From Diplonema papillatum (taxonomy: Eukaryota; Euglenozoa; Diplonemea; Diplonemida; Diplonemidae): 64,000 bases of DNA. Under the pieces are notes generated by a model. The model saw nothing but the letters and a program-made list of their open reading frames with translations. It did not search any database and was not told where the DNA came from. The stretch spans positions 1 through 64,000 of the forward strand of contig JAPJBO010000558.1 of assembly GCA_030068145.1 (NCBI GenBank). Reading direction: 5' to 3'. Position numbers and translations under genes: made by a program. This document shows, piece by piece, positions 20,827-31,227 of this stretch. How positions within the stretch are numbered: position 1 is the stretch's first letter; every line of letters begins with the position of its first letter.

Positions 20827-21342
20827 CTATTCCCAAGGAGTAAGGATGCCGAAGTCCGGTAAAAGCATCAACAAGCCAGTGGCGACGAAGCCGAGTTCAC
20901 CGATGAGCAAGCCAACGACGTACGTCCGATCCATCGTCACGTCGTCTCCTTCGTAGTCGTGGTCGTCGAGGTATTGAAACGTCAACTTCGCCTTCCTGCC
21001 ACGCCCAATGGCAAGCAGCACGGCGCCCACGCAGTACAACAGGAGCAGCACCAGTCCAATTACCCGGACAGGGAAGGTTCTGCGCGCGCCCCACATGACC
21101 AAGCCGCCGAGGAAGAAAGCGGCGCCCTGCACAACCCCAGACCCCACGGCGGTCATTATGATCGAGCTGTCCGGGTCCTCGGCCTTGCTGTGGAACTTGC
21201 CGTACGGGATGCACACGGCGAGCAGGAAGTAGAACCATATGCCGATCATCATCACGAGACTCGTCAGCTTGAACCACAACGGCCGAGGATACTTCTTTAT
21301 CGTCGTCGTCGTCGTCGCCTCGGTGTAGTGCGTGTTGCTCAT
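20827..21342 (-). CDS. Unknown four-pass membrane protein
   Basis: 171 residues from the ATG at 21342 (MSNTHYTEATTTTTIKKY) to TAG at 20827. Four hydrophobic segments are evident: about residues 24-48 (TSLVMMIGIWFYFLLAV), 59-84 (AVGSGVVQGAAFFLGGLVMW), 90-113 (VIGLVLLLLYCVGAVLLAIG) and 140-165 (VVGLLIGELGFVATGLLMLL). A short Thr-rich N-terminus precedes the first, and an acidic loop (DDHDYEGDD) lies between the third and fourth. The even number of helices puts both ends on the same side. Strong GC3 bias and an intact frame support a real gene. I do not recognise the family; small tetraspan proteins of this size act in trafficking, transport or scaffolding, but nothing here decides between them. 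Confidence 0.75.
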   Translation of the reverse strand: MSNTHYTEATTTTTIKKYPRPLWFKLTSLVMMIGIWFYFLLAVCIPYGKFHSKAEDPDSSIIMTAVGSGVVQGAAFFLGGLVMWGARRTFPVRVIGLVLLLLYCVGAVLLAIGRGRKAKLTFQYLDDHDYEGDDVTMDRTYVVGLLIGELGFVATGLLMLLPDFGILTPWE

Positions 21343-22854
21343 GGTTTTGCCTTCTTTTCTTCTTTTCCGTTCGAGGTTGTGTCTCTATTATTTTGGCGCG
21401 ATTTATTCTCCATTCTACTGGACAGCTCTCAAACTAAGGACTGCGGGTATTCATCAGAAACAATTGCAAGTGTACCAAGCGAAGTCACTCGCTTTTTGTT
21501 CCTTCTTGACGCTGGGCTACGCGCAACCACCCCGTGTGAGCGAGTCCTCGAACAGGACTCGAAACTGTGACCTCATGTGGCGATTTGCCGCGGGAACCGC
21601 GCGACTTCAAGCCGGTGCAAGCCCGCAAGAGCTGGCTAACTGAGTGTTTAAACGGCTCTGGCACCACGAAGCCCGGTAAGACCCCTGGAAGCGGAGCCTG
21701 CACGAGCGGCCGGGCAGGCGAGCAGTGACGTTTCCCGGCCGTCTTTTGCAACCTACACCGAGCCGATCTAGAACCAGTTTTTCGGGAGTTTCCGGATGTT
21801 TTTAGGTTCCCTGTGGGGTTGGGAGCTAGTCGGGCTGTTTTCTGCGGCTGATTCTTCGGCTTCTGAAGGATGTCTAGCGTTTATTGTGGTTTAGAGGTTC
21901 GGTGTTTTAGGGTCTCCGGTTGACCATTGAGGCTGGGAGGCGGGTGGTATGAGGGATGTAGGCATGATTACACACGGTCTTAGGCCCCCCACGCAATTTC
22001 CTTGGGAAACGTGCGCGCGACACAGCGCAGTGCCACGCCCGAAAGCCGAACGCTGCCGACCCCGTGGGACTTGCTTCAAATGTGCAGAATGTGCAGTACT
22101 CGTCCAACGAACAAAGGGTGAGGGGAAACAAGTGGACCTTTCTATGGATTGGGTTTCTGTTACTTTTCCTTTTATTTCCTTTTTCTTTTGCTTCGCGTTG
22201 TCAGTTGGGGGGGGGAAAGGCAAGACGGTAGGGCCAGTCGCGGGTTTGTAGCAGGGAACACCGGAAGAAAGGGGGGTGTGGGGATCGGGGGGGGCAAATT
22301 GGGGAAGCAACGCGCTTGGGTCCGTACCTCCCTTTTTTGGATCAAGCAGAGGACGCCGGCCCGCGCGGCGCTAGTGCGCAGAGGTAAGGTAGCCAGATCC
22401 CTCGTCTTCTCAATCGAGACACGCGTGCGTGGACCAGTGAGATGTTCCGAACCCATCGACTGGTTTATGAGCCAACCAGCGATCATACACGTAGGTGTCT
22501 GCTCCGGAAAAATGGCAAGACGTATGGAGCTGTTAGGTCACCACACACACCCGCAAGTCCAGTTTGAAAGCCAGGCGATGGTATTCGCGTGTGCGGCACT
22601 GCACTTCTGCAGGCAGAATTTTACCGGATCCGAGACAAACCCCCCGGGTGTCCCAGGTTTTACCCGGTCTGTCATTCAAATTTACCCGTTCCAGCTATAG
22701 TCCAGCTATCAAACACTATTCCAATTACGGTGACTGGAAACTCCCCAGAGAGATGGTCCCTGCACTGTTTTGCCAAGAGCTGCAACTCAACAGCTCTTGC
22801 GGGACGCGGCATCGCACCAATGAGTCGGTCGTGCATCCTCACACTGGACTTTTG
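21343..22854. other. Spacer with a possible tRNA-like relic
   Basis: No gene is supported. On the minus strand near 21525-21660 there is ACTCAGTTAGCCAGCTC (A-box-like) and, about 80 bp later, CAGTTTCGAGTCCTG (B-box-like). The spacing is too wide and stems do not form, so at most it is an old tRNA-derived element. Confidence 0.3.
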
Positions 22855-23095
22855 CGAGTACTCCACACTGGAATTGCCAGTACCTCACACTAGGATTTAC
22901 AAGTACCTCACACTAGGATTTACAAGTACCTCACACCGGGAGTTGCAGGATTTTCAAGTATCTGGATTTGCAAGAACCTCACACTAGACGCACTGAGATT
23001 TGCGATAACACACTGGAAGTACCCTTCAATTTCACACTGAAACTTGCGAGCACTTCACGCTGATATTTGCGATTACCTCCCTGGATTGCACACTG
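22855..23095. repeat. Degenerate minisatellite, about 25-bp unit
   Basis: A unit like GATTTACAAGTACCTCACAC recurs about ten times with decay (TACCTCACACTAGGATTTAC twice exactly; later AGCACTTCACGCTGATATTTGC). The two identical central copies suggest recent slippage in an old array. Confidence 0.6.
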
Positions 23096-24194
23096 GATTC
23101 GCGCATTGCCTAATGATAAACCGCTTTCCGCGCGTTCTGCTCACCAGGATGTATTCGGCGATAGTTGTAGTTCAGAGGGTCGGTCCGAGGGGGATAGAAT
23201 GACGGAATGGGGGGGGCGCAGTAGATCCGCTCGTGAGACCTTTTCGGTTCATCCCCACAACGCGTGCGCGACGTGGCTCTCGGGCTTGGGTGGGGATTGC
23301 AAGAACGTGCTTGGAATGGATATGTGCTTCGATTTGTTGCATTAGTGTGTTTGTCAGATCTTCGACTACCCTGAGCAACGCACTGTGCACTCTCCGTGTC
23401 TACGATACAGCAGATGGAACGCGTTTGTTGCGCCGCCGCGGGGGCGGCCTACGGGATTTCGGTCCTTGAAGCCACGGACACATAAGGCGGACCATCAGCG
23501 CAGAACCTGAGTGTCTGCAGACAGGACAGCGGTGTGAGCCTGGTTTGTCAGGCGGCTGTTCGTAGCTCGTCACAGCCAGGACCACCCGTGCTACCAGAGC
23601 ACAGGCGAATCCGTCACGGGGAGGTAGCCCCCACAACCGTGTCTGCGGAATCAGTTAAAGCCCTCAGGGCCGCCCTGATGGTGACTGCGACTCGCGAGGC
23701 AGCACTGACTTATTCTTTTTACGGTGGCAAGCTGCAAAGTATACTCCGCAGAGCACAGTGGACATGGGGTAGCCATGTGCAGCACCAATTGTGGAGGTAC
23801 CAAAAGGAAAAGAGTGCGAGGGAGTGATCCTGCGGGCTTGGGTGGGGATGTTACTGCTCGTTCCACTTCGATGTGAAAGGCCTCTCTTGTAGTTGCATTG
23901 TCTTCTCCTCCTCCGTCAGGCGGGGCCCCGGAGTATTTCTTCCGTTTTCCTCTCGTTCTGGCGAGCCGTGGTGAGTCGAGTTCTGGAGAGAGGAGGGAGT
24001 GAGGTTCGGGATAGGATACGCGGTATATCATACATACACGAGAACGGATAAACCTGGCGGGACCCCGCCGCGGGACCTGGTCTACGCTATTTCAAAAAAC
24101 CGAAGGACGAGAGCAGCAGGGCAAGTCATTTAACACACCGTGCCTGCGAAGGTTGTGATGGGATGGGCGAGGGGGGGGCTAGGCTCACCTGTAC
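23096..24194. other. Spacer, nothing recognised
   Basis: No gene supported. A short inverted match to the VIPER-like terminal repeat (TCAGGCGGGGCCCCGGAGTA) lies near 23918. Confidence 0.3.
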
Positions 24195-24964
<770 letters not shown>

Positions 24965-25345
24965 GTAGGAAAACAAGTTTCCGCGGAAGCCTTCGAGAAG
25001 ATTGGCTCCGCTCATCAGGAACGAGAGCGTGGGGATCCAAGACGATCAGATACCGCCGTAGTTCAGTGCTGGATACGATAGCCGTCTCAGGATCGAGGGA
25101 AGTCCTGTTGGCTCTTGGGCACTCCCGGTGGGCGTAACAAGGGCTTTTCCGTCGGACCAGAAAACAAGTTTCCGCGAAGTCTTCGAGAAGATCGGCTTCA
25201 CTCGTCGGGAACGATCTAAGATGATCAGATACCGCCGTAGTCCACTGCTGGATACGATGCCGTCTCAGGATCGAGGGAGGTCCTTTTTGGCTCCTCGGCA
25301 CTCCCGGTGGGCACAACAAGGGCTTTTCCGGCGGACCGCGACTGA
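24965..25345. repeat. Tandem duplication, about 190 bp unit, two copies
   Basis: Copy 1 (about 24968-25160) and copy 2 (about 25160-25340) share AAAACAAGTTTCCGCG, CTTCGAGAAGAT, GATCAGATACCGCCGTAGT, GCTGGATACGAT, CTCAGGATCGAGGGA and CACTCCCGGTGGGC, with small indels. It lies downstream of the RAB3GAP2 stop codon and may belong to its 3' untranslated region. Confidence 0.8.
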
Positions 25346-25530
25346 CAGCGAGCAGGGGAGTGCCGTGACGTTCAAATCGTAAGCACGCTTCGCAACATTT
25401 CCGGCGCTGCCACCTCTGCCGACACTGCTGCAGCCCGGCGCCCGATGAAGGGAAGGCAGCGCAGGTCGGTGACGACAGTGGGCGCACCAGTCCAACGGCT
25501 TGTCGTGCAGCTGAACCCGAAGAAGGGCCC

Positions 25531-25647
25531 TCACACGTTCTTTAGTAGGTACGCGATGAAGTCCAACGCCTTCTGCAGCTTGTCCAGGACGCCGCGGTCT
25601 TCACGCAGGTCCGTCTTCGCTAGTTGCAGTGTGCGGAAAAGGAGCGT
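25531..25647 (-). CDS. RAB3GAP2: RAB3GAP2-like gene, last exon (exon 7 as seen here)
   Basis: The acceptor AACACACAG is followed by 38 codons and TGA at 25531. The peptide begins TLLFRTLQLAKTD and ends LDFIAYLLKNV. It joins in phase 0 to exon 6, whose end (TTVPMATVCQRTK) aligns with the segment VPIATTAKL just before the C-terminus of animal RAB3GAP2. The length to the stop also fits the human protein. The boundaries come from splice-site sequence, phase and alignment to the family as I remember it; no transcript evidence is available. Confidence 0.7.
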   Translation of the reverse strand, partial: TLLFRTLQLAKTDLREDRGVLDKLQKALDFIAYLLKNV

Positions 25648-25654
25648 CTGTGTG

Positions 25655-25800
25655 TTCTTGATGTGAGTGAACTCTTCCGAAGGCTCGCGTTTAGAACCCT
25701 TGATGTGAATCAGCTTTTCTGACGGGACTGGTCTTTAGAGGCCTTGATGTGAGTCAACGTTTCTGAAGAGACTGGTCTTTTGAGGCCCGATGTGGGGCAG
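25655..25800. repeat. About 45-bp unit repeated three times in an intron
   Basis: TTGATGTGAGTGAACTCTTC, TTGATGTGAATCAGCTTTTC and TTGATGTGAGTCAACGTTTC each begin a unit, and the last two continue GACTGGTCTTT and end GAGGCC. It lies between RAB3GAP2 exons 6 and 7, just upstream of the last acceptor. Confidence 0.7.
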
Positions 25801-25938
25801 GTGCTAATTCAAAGAAGAAAGCGAAGAATCTGGCGGAAAAGAGCTTCATTTGCTTGGTGTGCCTAAAAGGGACGTGGTGCAGTTTACCTCGTTCGAAAGG
25901 GGGGTGGAGTTGGGGTGCTGCAAATGAAGACAACATAC

Positions 25939-26086
25939 CTTGGTTCGCTGGCAAACCGTTGCCATGGGCACGGTGGTCATCCACTGCGCTACCGCCGCAT
26001 CATCCTTCTCGCTGACTTCGATGTCACCAATCCAGTTAACCAACTCCAGCGGCATGCCCGATACGAGGTTCAGGGATCGCTCCGAC
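25939..26086 (-). CDS. RAB3GAP2: RAB3GAP2-like gene, exon 6
   Basis: 148 bp between acceptor TTTAACAAAG and the canonical donor AAG/GTATGT at 25938. The first base completes a split arginine codon from exon 5 and the last codon ends in phase 0. The peptide SERSLNLVSGMPLELVNWI, followed by an acidic stretch and TTVPMATVCQRTK, parallels the C-terminal segment of animal RAB3GAP2 (pattern L..LP..L..W, then VPIAT). Exact codon-phase agreement on both sides supports the model. Confidence 0.75.
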
Positions 26087-26524
26087 CTTTGTTAAAGTGA
26101 AGGATTAAAAACGACGAGGTCGTACGGCTAAGGATGAAACAGTGGTGTCACCTGACGGGGATAATCTCAGGTCCGCTCAACCCAGCAATGCTAGTCTCGC
26201 CTTCCTCATTCTTTTGGGCGGGTGCCGTGACTTCGTCCAGCGGTACAAACTCTGCGATCGTATGCCGGTTGTGAAGAAAAAAGCTGACCCCAACAACTTC
26301 CGCTGGTAGAGTATAACCTGCCTACAGAAATCAACTGCCTTCGGGTGGGATGGTCGGACACTTGCTGTCGTCGCCGACAGAAAGTGGATGCGACAGTCTT
26401 CTGGATCGCTAGGGGCCCACGGACACAGATCAACGACTTTCGAATGAAGAACAAACGATGTGAACCACCGCTGTAATTTGTATGCCGATCCCGTCATCGA
26501 CGTCGTTTTGTTTTTCAATCAGGA

Positions 26525-26665
26525 GTTGTGTTTGTGTGTCTTGTCGTGCAGGGATGGACCCGCATGACCTCTTGTCCGTTCAACACGTGGTTCGGTAGTT
26601 GCAGCACTAGGGATCGGTTCTTTGTCAGGCAGCTTCGCTCAAGCATTTCCTTCCCAACACAGCTG
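26525..26665 (-). repeat. Repeat shared with 9.6 kb, in intron 5
   Basis: About 80 percent identical to 9606-9745, next to TTC1. On the minus strand it encodes VLQLPNHVLNGQEVMRVHP. It is continuous with an open frame read through from exon 5, but the exon is better ended at the donor AAAAG/GTGTCT (26713), because exon 6 then continues the RAB3GAP2 alignment. Confidence 0.55.
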
Positions 26666-26713
26666 CGGCGCGCTTGTGTAAAACACAGAGAAAAAAGAAC
26701 GCGAAAGAGACAC

Positions 26714-27749
26714 CTTTTCTGCGTGGATCCTCCGGCGAGGGGGCTCGAAAGGATGTGCCGGAGCCGGAGCCGCGCCACGTTGATAAGGACGGCGAGGTAC
26801 TGCGCGTTGGGCACCCCCGGGTGCGATTCGAGGAGGTCGCTCACGCGGGCGTCGGCGCCTTCGACGTGCAGGCGGCGGGCGACTTCGAGGAGGACGTGGT
26901 GGGTGTCTGGGAGTTGCAAGACGCGGGAGAGGTCGAGGCCCACCGCGAGTGAGTCGTCGGCGTTGTCGACGCTACGGGTGACCTCCGCCGTGAAGCCCTG
27001 CCGCTTGGCCGCCAGGTCTCGCGGGTGTTGGCTGCCGGCGGGCGACGGCGGGTCCCGCGCAGCGTTGTTCAGGATCGTGAACTTCAACGCCGCAGGCGGA
27101 AACAGCTTCGTCCAAGGAAACGAGCTTCCGTCTGCCATCGGACCGAGCCCCCGCACGTCTTCCCTCAGGGAGAACGAGAGGAAGGCCAGGAGAGACCCAA
27201 GCTGGTCTGTAGACAGGCTGGCTGCGTGCATGATCTCGTGGTGGAGGGTGGTGATCATCACGTCGCAGCCGGTTGCACTCAGCCACCACTCGTACGCCTT
27301 CGTCCTGTGGTACCCCTCGTCTTCTTCGGCCGACGGCCCGGCCGCCGACGAGAGCATCGCATCGACGCTGCCGGCGAGGATCTGCACCAGGCCCGCCGCG
27401 AACTCGCAGTGGCTGCGAACGTCGGCGGCGGCCTTCTGCACCTCGCCGCACGCCACCGCCGGCGCGCACTTCCGCAGCCGCGCGATGCCGACGAGAGAGG
27501 CCAGCGGCGCCGCCGCAGCCGCCGCGCACCAGTAGGCGGCCGGGCACTGCAGGCTCCCGCAGCTGTTCAGGTGCCCCACGATGGCTGCTGCGAGGCTGTC
27601 GCTGGACTCGTCCTCGGCCGCCCCGTGGGCCACCTCGCTCGTCAGCTGCAGCCAGTCTTCGGTGACGCACAGGTCCTTGTACTTCCACTCCCGCCACGTC
27701 CGCCGCATGTACACGAAGTGCAACAGCAACGCCGAGTGAAAGTGGAAAG
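26714..27749 (-). CDS. RAB3GAP2: RAB3GAP2-like gene, exon 5 (C-terminal domain)
   Basis: A 1036-bp exon with acceptor AAACAACAG and donor AAAAG/GTGTCT. It enters with two bases of a split codon and leaves in phase 2. The translation starts near FHSALLLHFVYMRRTWREW and contains the family's C-terminal helical region, ending with the pattern LAVGLDLSRVLQL, VARRLHVEGADARVSDLL, YLAVLINVARLRLRHIL. This aligns with [20 protein letters not shown] and ASQLLVLTGQRLAHALL in the human protein. RAB3GAP2 is the non-catalytic subunit of the complex that acts on Rab3 and Rab18 at membranes. An alternative acceptor 27 bp upstream would change the entry phase. Confidence 0.8.
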
Positions 27750-27849
27750 CTGTTGTTTGTTTTTGGTGTTGAGTCTTGCGTCTTGTGTGTGGAACGTGTG
27801 TGTATTGTGAGTATTGGGTGTTAAGTCTTGTTTTGCGTCCCACACTGTG

Positions 27850-27945
27850 TGGGTTGCGTCTGATTTGCCGCCGAGGATCTGTACCAGGTCCGCCGCATGT
27901 ACACAAAGTGCAACAGCAACGCTAAGTGAAAGTGTGTGTCGTGCC
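27850..27945 (-). pseudogene. Rearranged copy of the start of RAB3GAP2 exon 5
   Basis: About 130-200 bp upstream of exon 5 the minus strand repeats its beginning (GCGTTGCTGTTGCACTT, GTGTACATGCGGCGGAC). It then jumps to a block like the inner exon segment GGTGCAGATCCTCGCCGGC (here GGTACAGATCCTCGGCGGC). It is a partial duplicate with an internal deletion and carries an in-frame change CAC-TTA. Confidence 0.65.
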
Positions 27946-28177
27946 TGTCTTTGGTGTTGTGCATTGATCGTCGTGTACCTGACGACGCGACAGCCCCCTT
28001 GAGAGCAGCACGAGCGAAAAGAAAAGCGTGTCGCGGAACGGGGGGTCGGTTCTGCTTTTGGTTTTGTAGGTTCTCCCGACTCCCCAATTCGTGGTATAGC
28101 ACAAACTCAAGAGGTTTAGTCAACTATTCCCTGCAGTATTAGCATACTTTCGAAAAAAGAAAAAGAAAAGAAATCTG

Positions 28178-28491
28178 AAAATACTCGAGGGGCTGCCTTG
28201 TGCTTACTTCGAAGGAGGCTAGAGGGGGAGAAACAATACAACTACAAAATGGGTCTTTTTTGTTGAACGCTTACGCCCGCCACTAAACCCAGATTCACCT
28301 GTGTTTCGTGTGGGCTACAGCACATTTACCTCCTTTGATCTTTTGCAGCTGGCAGCCTCCTCAAGTATTTCCTACAAAGCAGGTGCTTATACAAAAATAC
28401 TCGAGGGGCTGCCTTGTGCTTACTTCGAAGGAGGCTAGAGGGGGAGAAACAATACAACTACAAAATGGGTCTTTTTTGTTGAACGCTTACG
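28178..28491 (-). repeat. A-B-A compound terminal repeat (3' side of the element)
   Basis: Block A at 28178-28275, block B at 28276-28392 and block A again at 28393-28491. The two A copies are nearly identical. The junction GTTGAACGCTTACG at the end of each A, also present at 32708-32721, is the likely recombination core. Confidence 0.9.
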
Positions 28492-28520
28492 CATCAGGAC
28501 CCCCAGGGACCACGCAGTGG

Positions 28521-30728
28521 CTACACCAAATCTGAAGGCGGAGCAAGGTCCTCCGCTTGAGGCGACCAGACGCCCTCTGGCGTGTCGTCCTCTCTGGCTA
28601 GCACCCCGCGGGTGTACGGGTCGGCTCTCTGTTTATCAGTCGGTACCCACTCGGCACTGATGACAAGGCCGGCCGCCCGCGCAGCATCAAAAATCCTCGC
28701 CAAAAGGACATTTGCTGCAAAGTTCTTCGAGTGCCCCTTGACGAGACACTGGACAGCCGGAAGGTTGTCAACCATGAGTCTCATGCGCGTATTCGTGTGA
28801 AACCTTGCGGTCAGGTTTATGCCCCTAAGGACCGCAAACAACTCCTTTAAAAAGATGTGAGTGTGTCTCAACTTCAAGAACGGGCCCTGCGATATCCGCT
28901 CAGGTTCGCCCTCCAGGACTGCGGCCCACCATGATGATGAGGCGTCTGTCCAGAGAGTCACCGATGAGGAGATCGACTTCGAACGACTGACCCAGCGGTT
29001 GTCTTCGACGAGGGAGGTGAGGTGCTCCACCTCACGCACGGTCGAGGGCGGAACCGTCCTGGAGATGTCCCAGTCAGCTGGCTCCACCAGGGATGAGGCC
29101 AGCCTCTGCAGGAAGGACAGTGAACACCGGGCGTAGGCCAGCTGGAAATGCGTGGTGTAGGCAAACCAGACCAAAGCCCCAAACACCCGGTAAAACTCGC
29201 GGGGTGACGCCCCTCCGCGTTTAACTCTGGTGAGTTCGGCAGAGCCAAGTAACTTCGTCACCCATGCGTCCGCCATTCTGTATCGAGCGGGGCGGTTCGA
29301 ATGGGAAAGGTCAAAGTGGAGGCCCAGAAGGTCGAACTCCCTGAGCGGTATTCCAAACTGCTCGTCGTTTTCGTTGAGCTCGCAGTTGACGCTCTTGCAG
29401 CGCTGCAAAAAAGAGTCAAACCGCGAAGTTGCTTCTCCCAACGAATCCCCAACGACGACGAAGTTGTCGACCCAGGGCAGACCGTCAGACTCCGGCAGGA
29501 GTACTCGAGAGGCCCTCTGCGCTATCGCCGGAGCCCAGCTCCAGCCCATGCACATGGCCACGAGCTGAGCCTTCACGAAATGGCCCCGCGGTCCGGCCAA
29601 GTGCATGCCAAAAAATGGGCGGATTCTCGCGTCCAGCCGGAACTGATAGAAATAGCTCCTGGCGTCTGCGAGAAAAACCACGGACGAGGCCAGGACGCGG
29701 TCGATGACTTCGTGCACGGAAGGAAGCAGCATCGGAGGCGGACGCGCCATGATCGCGTTGAGCTTCCGCCCGTCACATACGAATCGTTGCCCCCCGCTCT
29801 TCTTGTCGACAGTGAAGGCAGGGAGGACGACCTTTGACGGGCTCGAAGCAAGCTCCGTCACTCCATACTTAACCAGATCCGGGAGATGACGAAGCATGCG
29901 CCTTGACGTCGTCCGCGTGAACCCTCTTTCTGTCAGCGCTTCCTCCGCTCCCGGGAGTAGGGCAGAACGGAAGGACTCCCAAGAGCGAATCACATCCAGC
30001 ACGCCACGCAGCAAACCCTGGCTGTCCAAAGCTGACAACCTGTCAAGGTTCATGAATGACGACGAGATGGGCGCGAGGTCCTCTCCTCTTCTGCTTTGCG
30101 ACGGGGGGGGCGTAGAGTTGTTGACAAGGAGATCGCCTCCGTACGCGACACCAACAAACGGGGTGAACGTAGAGGGCGGTAGCTCCACGTCAGGGATCCT
30201 CCCCGGCCCTGGATAAATCGCCGCCAGCGGGTCGGGGACTTTCCTCTTCGGTAGCTTGAACGGGAAGGGGGGTTCGAGGCGAAAGGCTATAGGAGACTCG
30301 CCGACGCCTCCGCGGTGTTCCGGACGAGCGGAACCTCCGCTTCCGGAAGGTACCGCATCAGAGCACTCAGCGTCGTGTGACGCGACACGCTCTGAATCAC
30401 TCGCAGGTCGACCCCGCTTCTCAACAGGTGGAACAGGGCACCCCGCCGGAGGGAATGGCCCGTGAGGGAGAGGTTGGCGCGCTTCAGCGCGGACACAACT
30501 CGCCGAAAAGGGATGTCTGGAAACAGGAGGCGGCCGGGCGGCGTCTGAGACAGCAGCGAGCGAAGTTCCTGGTCCTGAGCTGGCGGAAGAATCACGCCCG
30601 TAACCTGACCTAGGCGGAAAGGATCCGACTTCGAGCCCACCCAGTTTACCGCCCAGAAACCGGCACCCTCGGTGATGTGCTCGGCCTTCCTCGTCAGGAC
30701 GTCGTCCACGCGCGCAGCCCCCTGCCAT
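28521..30728 (-). CDS. Reverse transcriptase - RNase H polyprotein (VIPER-like)
   Basis: 735 codons from the ATG at 30728; the first 200 or so are proline-rich and overlap the recombinase frame by 442 bp, so the functional start may be later. RT motifs follow: RFVCDGRKLNAIM, VVFLADARSYFYQF (first catalytic Asp), MCMGWSWAPAIAQ, and PWVDNFVVV at the position of the usual xxDD box, with Asn in place of the second Asp. Fingers and thumb are followed by RNase H: SVTLWTDASSSWWAAVL (Asp), KELFAVLRGI (Glu), LMVDNLPAVQCL (Asp), VPTDKQRADPYTRG (Asp). It copies the element RNA into DNA. DIRS/Ngaro/VIPER enzymes are relatives of LTR-type RTs. The frame is intact. Confidence 0.9.
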   Translation of the reverse strand: MAGGCARGRRPDEEGRAHHRGCRFLGGKLGGLEVGSFPPRSGYGRDSSASSGPGTSLAAVSDAARPPPVSRHPFSASCVRAEARQPLPHGPFPPAGCPVPPVEKRGRPASDSERVASHDAECSDAVPSGSGGSARPEHRGGVGESPIAFRLEPPFPFKLPKRKVPDPLAAIYPGPGRIPDVELPPSTFTPFVGVAYGGDLLVNNSTPPPSQSRRGEDLAPISSSFMNLDRLSALDSQGLLRGVLDVIRSWESFRSALLPGAEEALTERGFTRTTSRRMLRHLPDLVKYGVTELASSPSKVVLPAFTVDKKSGGQRFVCDGRKLNAIMARPPPMLLPSVHEVIDRVLASSVVFLADARSYFYQFRLDARIRPFFGMHLAGPRGHFVKAQLVAMCMGWSWAPAIAQRASRVLLPESDGLPWVDNFVVVGDSLGEATSRFDSFLQRCKSVNCELNENDEQFGIPLREFDLLGLHFDLSHSNRPARYRMADAWVTKLLGSAELTRVKRGGASPREFYRVFGALVWFAYTTHFQLAYARCSLSFLQRLASSLVEPADWDISRTVPPSTVREVEHLTSLVEDNRWVSRSKSISSSVTLWTDASSSWWAAVLEGEPERISQGPFLKLRHTHIFLKELFAVLRGINLTARFHTNTRMRLMVDNLPAVQCLVKGHSKNFAANVLLARIFDAARAAGLVISAEWVPTDKQRADPYTRGVLAREDDTPEGVWSPQAEDLAPPSDLV

Positions 30729-31222
30729 GCCAAGGCCAACGCAACCCGCACGCCGGGATCCGACTCCAAACGAACAGCATGATGCAGTTCGTCCTTCGTC
30801 ACCGGGACGGCCTGCTTCGATGGCTTCATCGCGCCCGCCCGCTTCAGAGACCTGACAAAATCCCTGACGAGCTGGCTGTCGACAGGTCGCCCCAAACGCT
30901 TCTCGGCCGACTGAACGTTCACGACGTACTGCACCGCAGAAGCTGCGCAGATATCCCCGCGGGCCAGCAGCCGAGTCACAAACAGGACCAGCGCCGTCGG
31001 GACGTCGAGGGGATCGTCGGACACCGCTTCCCAGTGGCGCCGGAACTCCAGAAAACGGCGATACACGGAGTGGATCCCGCGACGCGTGGACAGCGCCAGG
31101 GCATCCCCAATGTACGTGTTCGCGGACCGGACAAGACGTTCCCGCTCGCCGGGGGAGAGCGGGGGCTCCGACAGGAGAGGACGTCCGCGTCGCCCCGCCA
31201 CAGGAGGTGGGAAACGGTCCAA
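30287..31222 (-). CDS. Tyrosine recombinase of the VIPER-like retrotransposon
   Basis: About 311 residues following the gag stop. The catalytic set of a tyrosine recombinase is complete: Arg (QGAARVDDVL, near residue 171), His-x-x-Arg (HSLRRGALFHLL, 256-259), His (SVSRHTTLSALM, 282) and the nucleophile Tyr (MRYLP, 291). The N-terminal part has the SAM-like core-binding pattern (TYIGDALALSTRRGIHSVYR). It would insert the circular DNA copy by strand exchange. The frame opens just after the gag TAG in a different frame, and the first codon with start potential is TTG, so expression by frameshifting or re-initiation is likely. Recombinase between gag and RT is the VIPER order; DIRS and Ngaro have it last. 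Confidence 0.9.
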   Translation of the reverse strand: MDRFPPPVAGRRGRPLLSEPPLSPGERERLVRSANTYIGDALALSTRRGIHSVYRRFLEFRRHWEAVSDDPLDVPTALVLFVTRLLARGDICAASAVQYVVNVQSAEKRLGRPVDSQLVRDFVRSLKRAGAMKPSKQAVPVTKDELHHAVRLESDPGVRVALALAWQGAARVDDVLTRKAEHITEGAGFWAVNWVGSKSDPFRLGQVTGVILPPAQDQELRSLLSQTPPGRLLFPDIPFRRVVSALKRANLSLTGHSLRRGALFHLLRSGVDLRVIQSVSRHTTLSALMRYLPEAEVPLVRNTAEASASLL

Positions 31223-31227
31223 GGCAC

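Noticed and set aside
26515-26713. Continuation of RAB3GAP2 exon 5 to the stop at 26515
   Set aside because: The donor AAAAG/GTGTCT and the in-phase exon at 25939-26086 continue the family alignment, whereas the read-through peptide is a repeat shared with the TTC1 flank.
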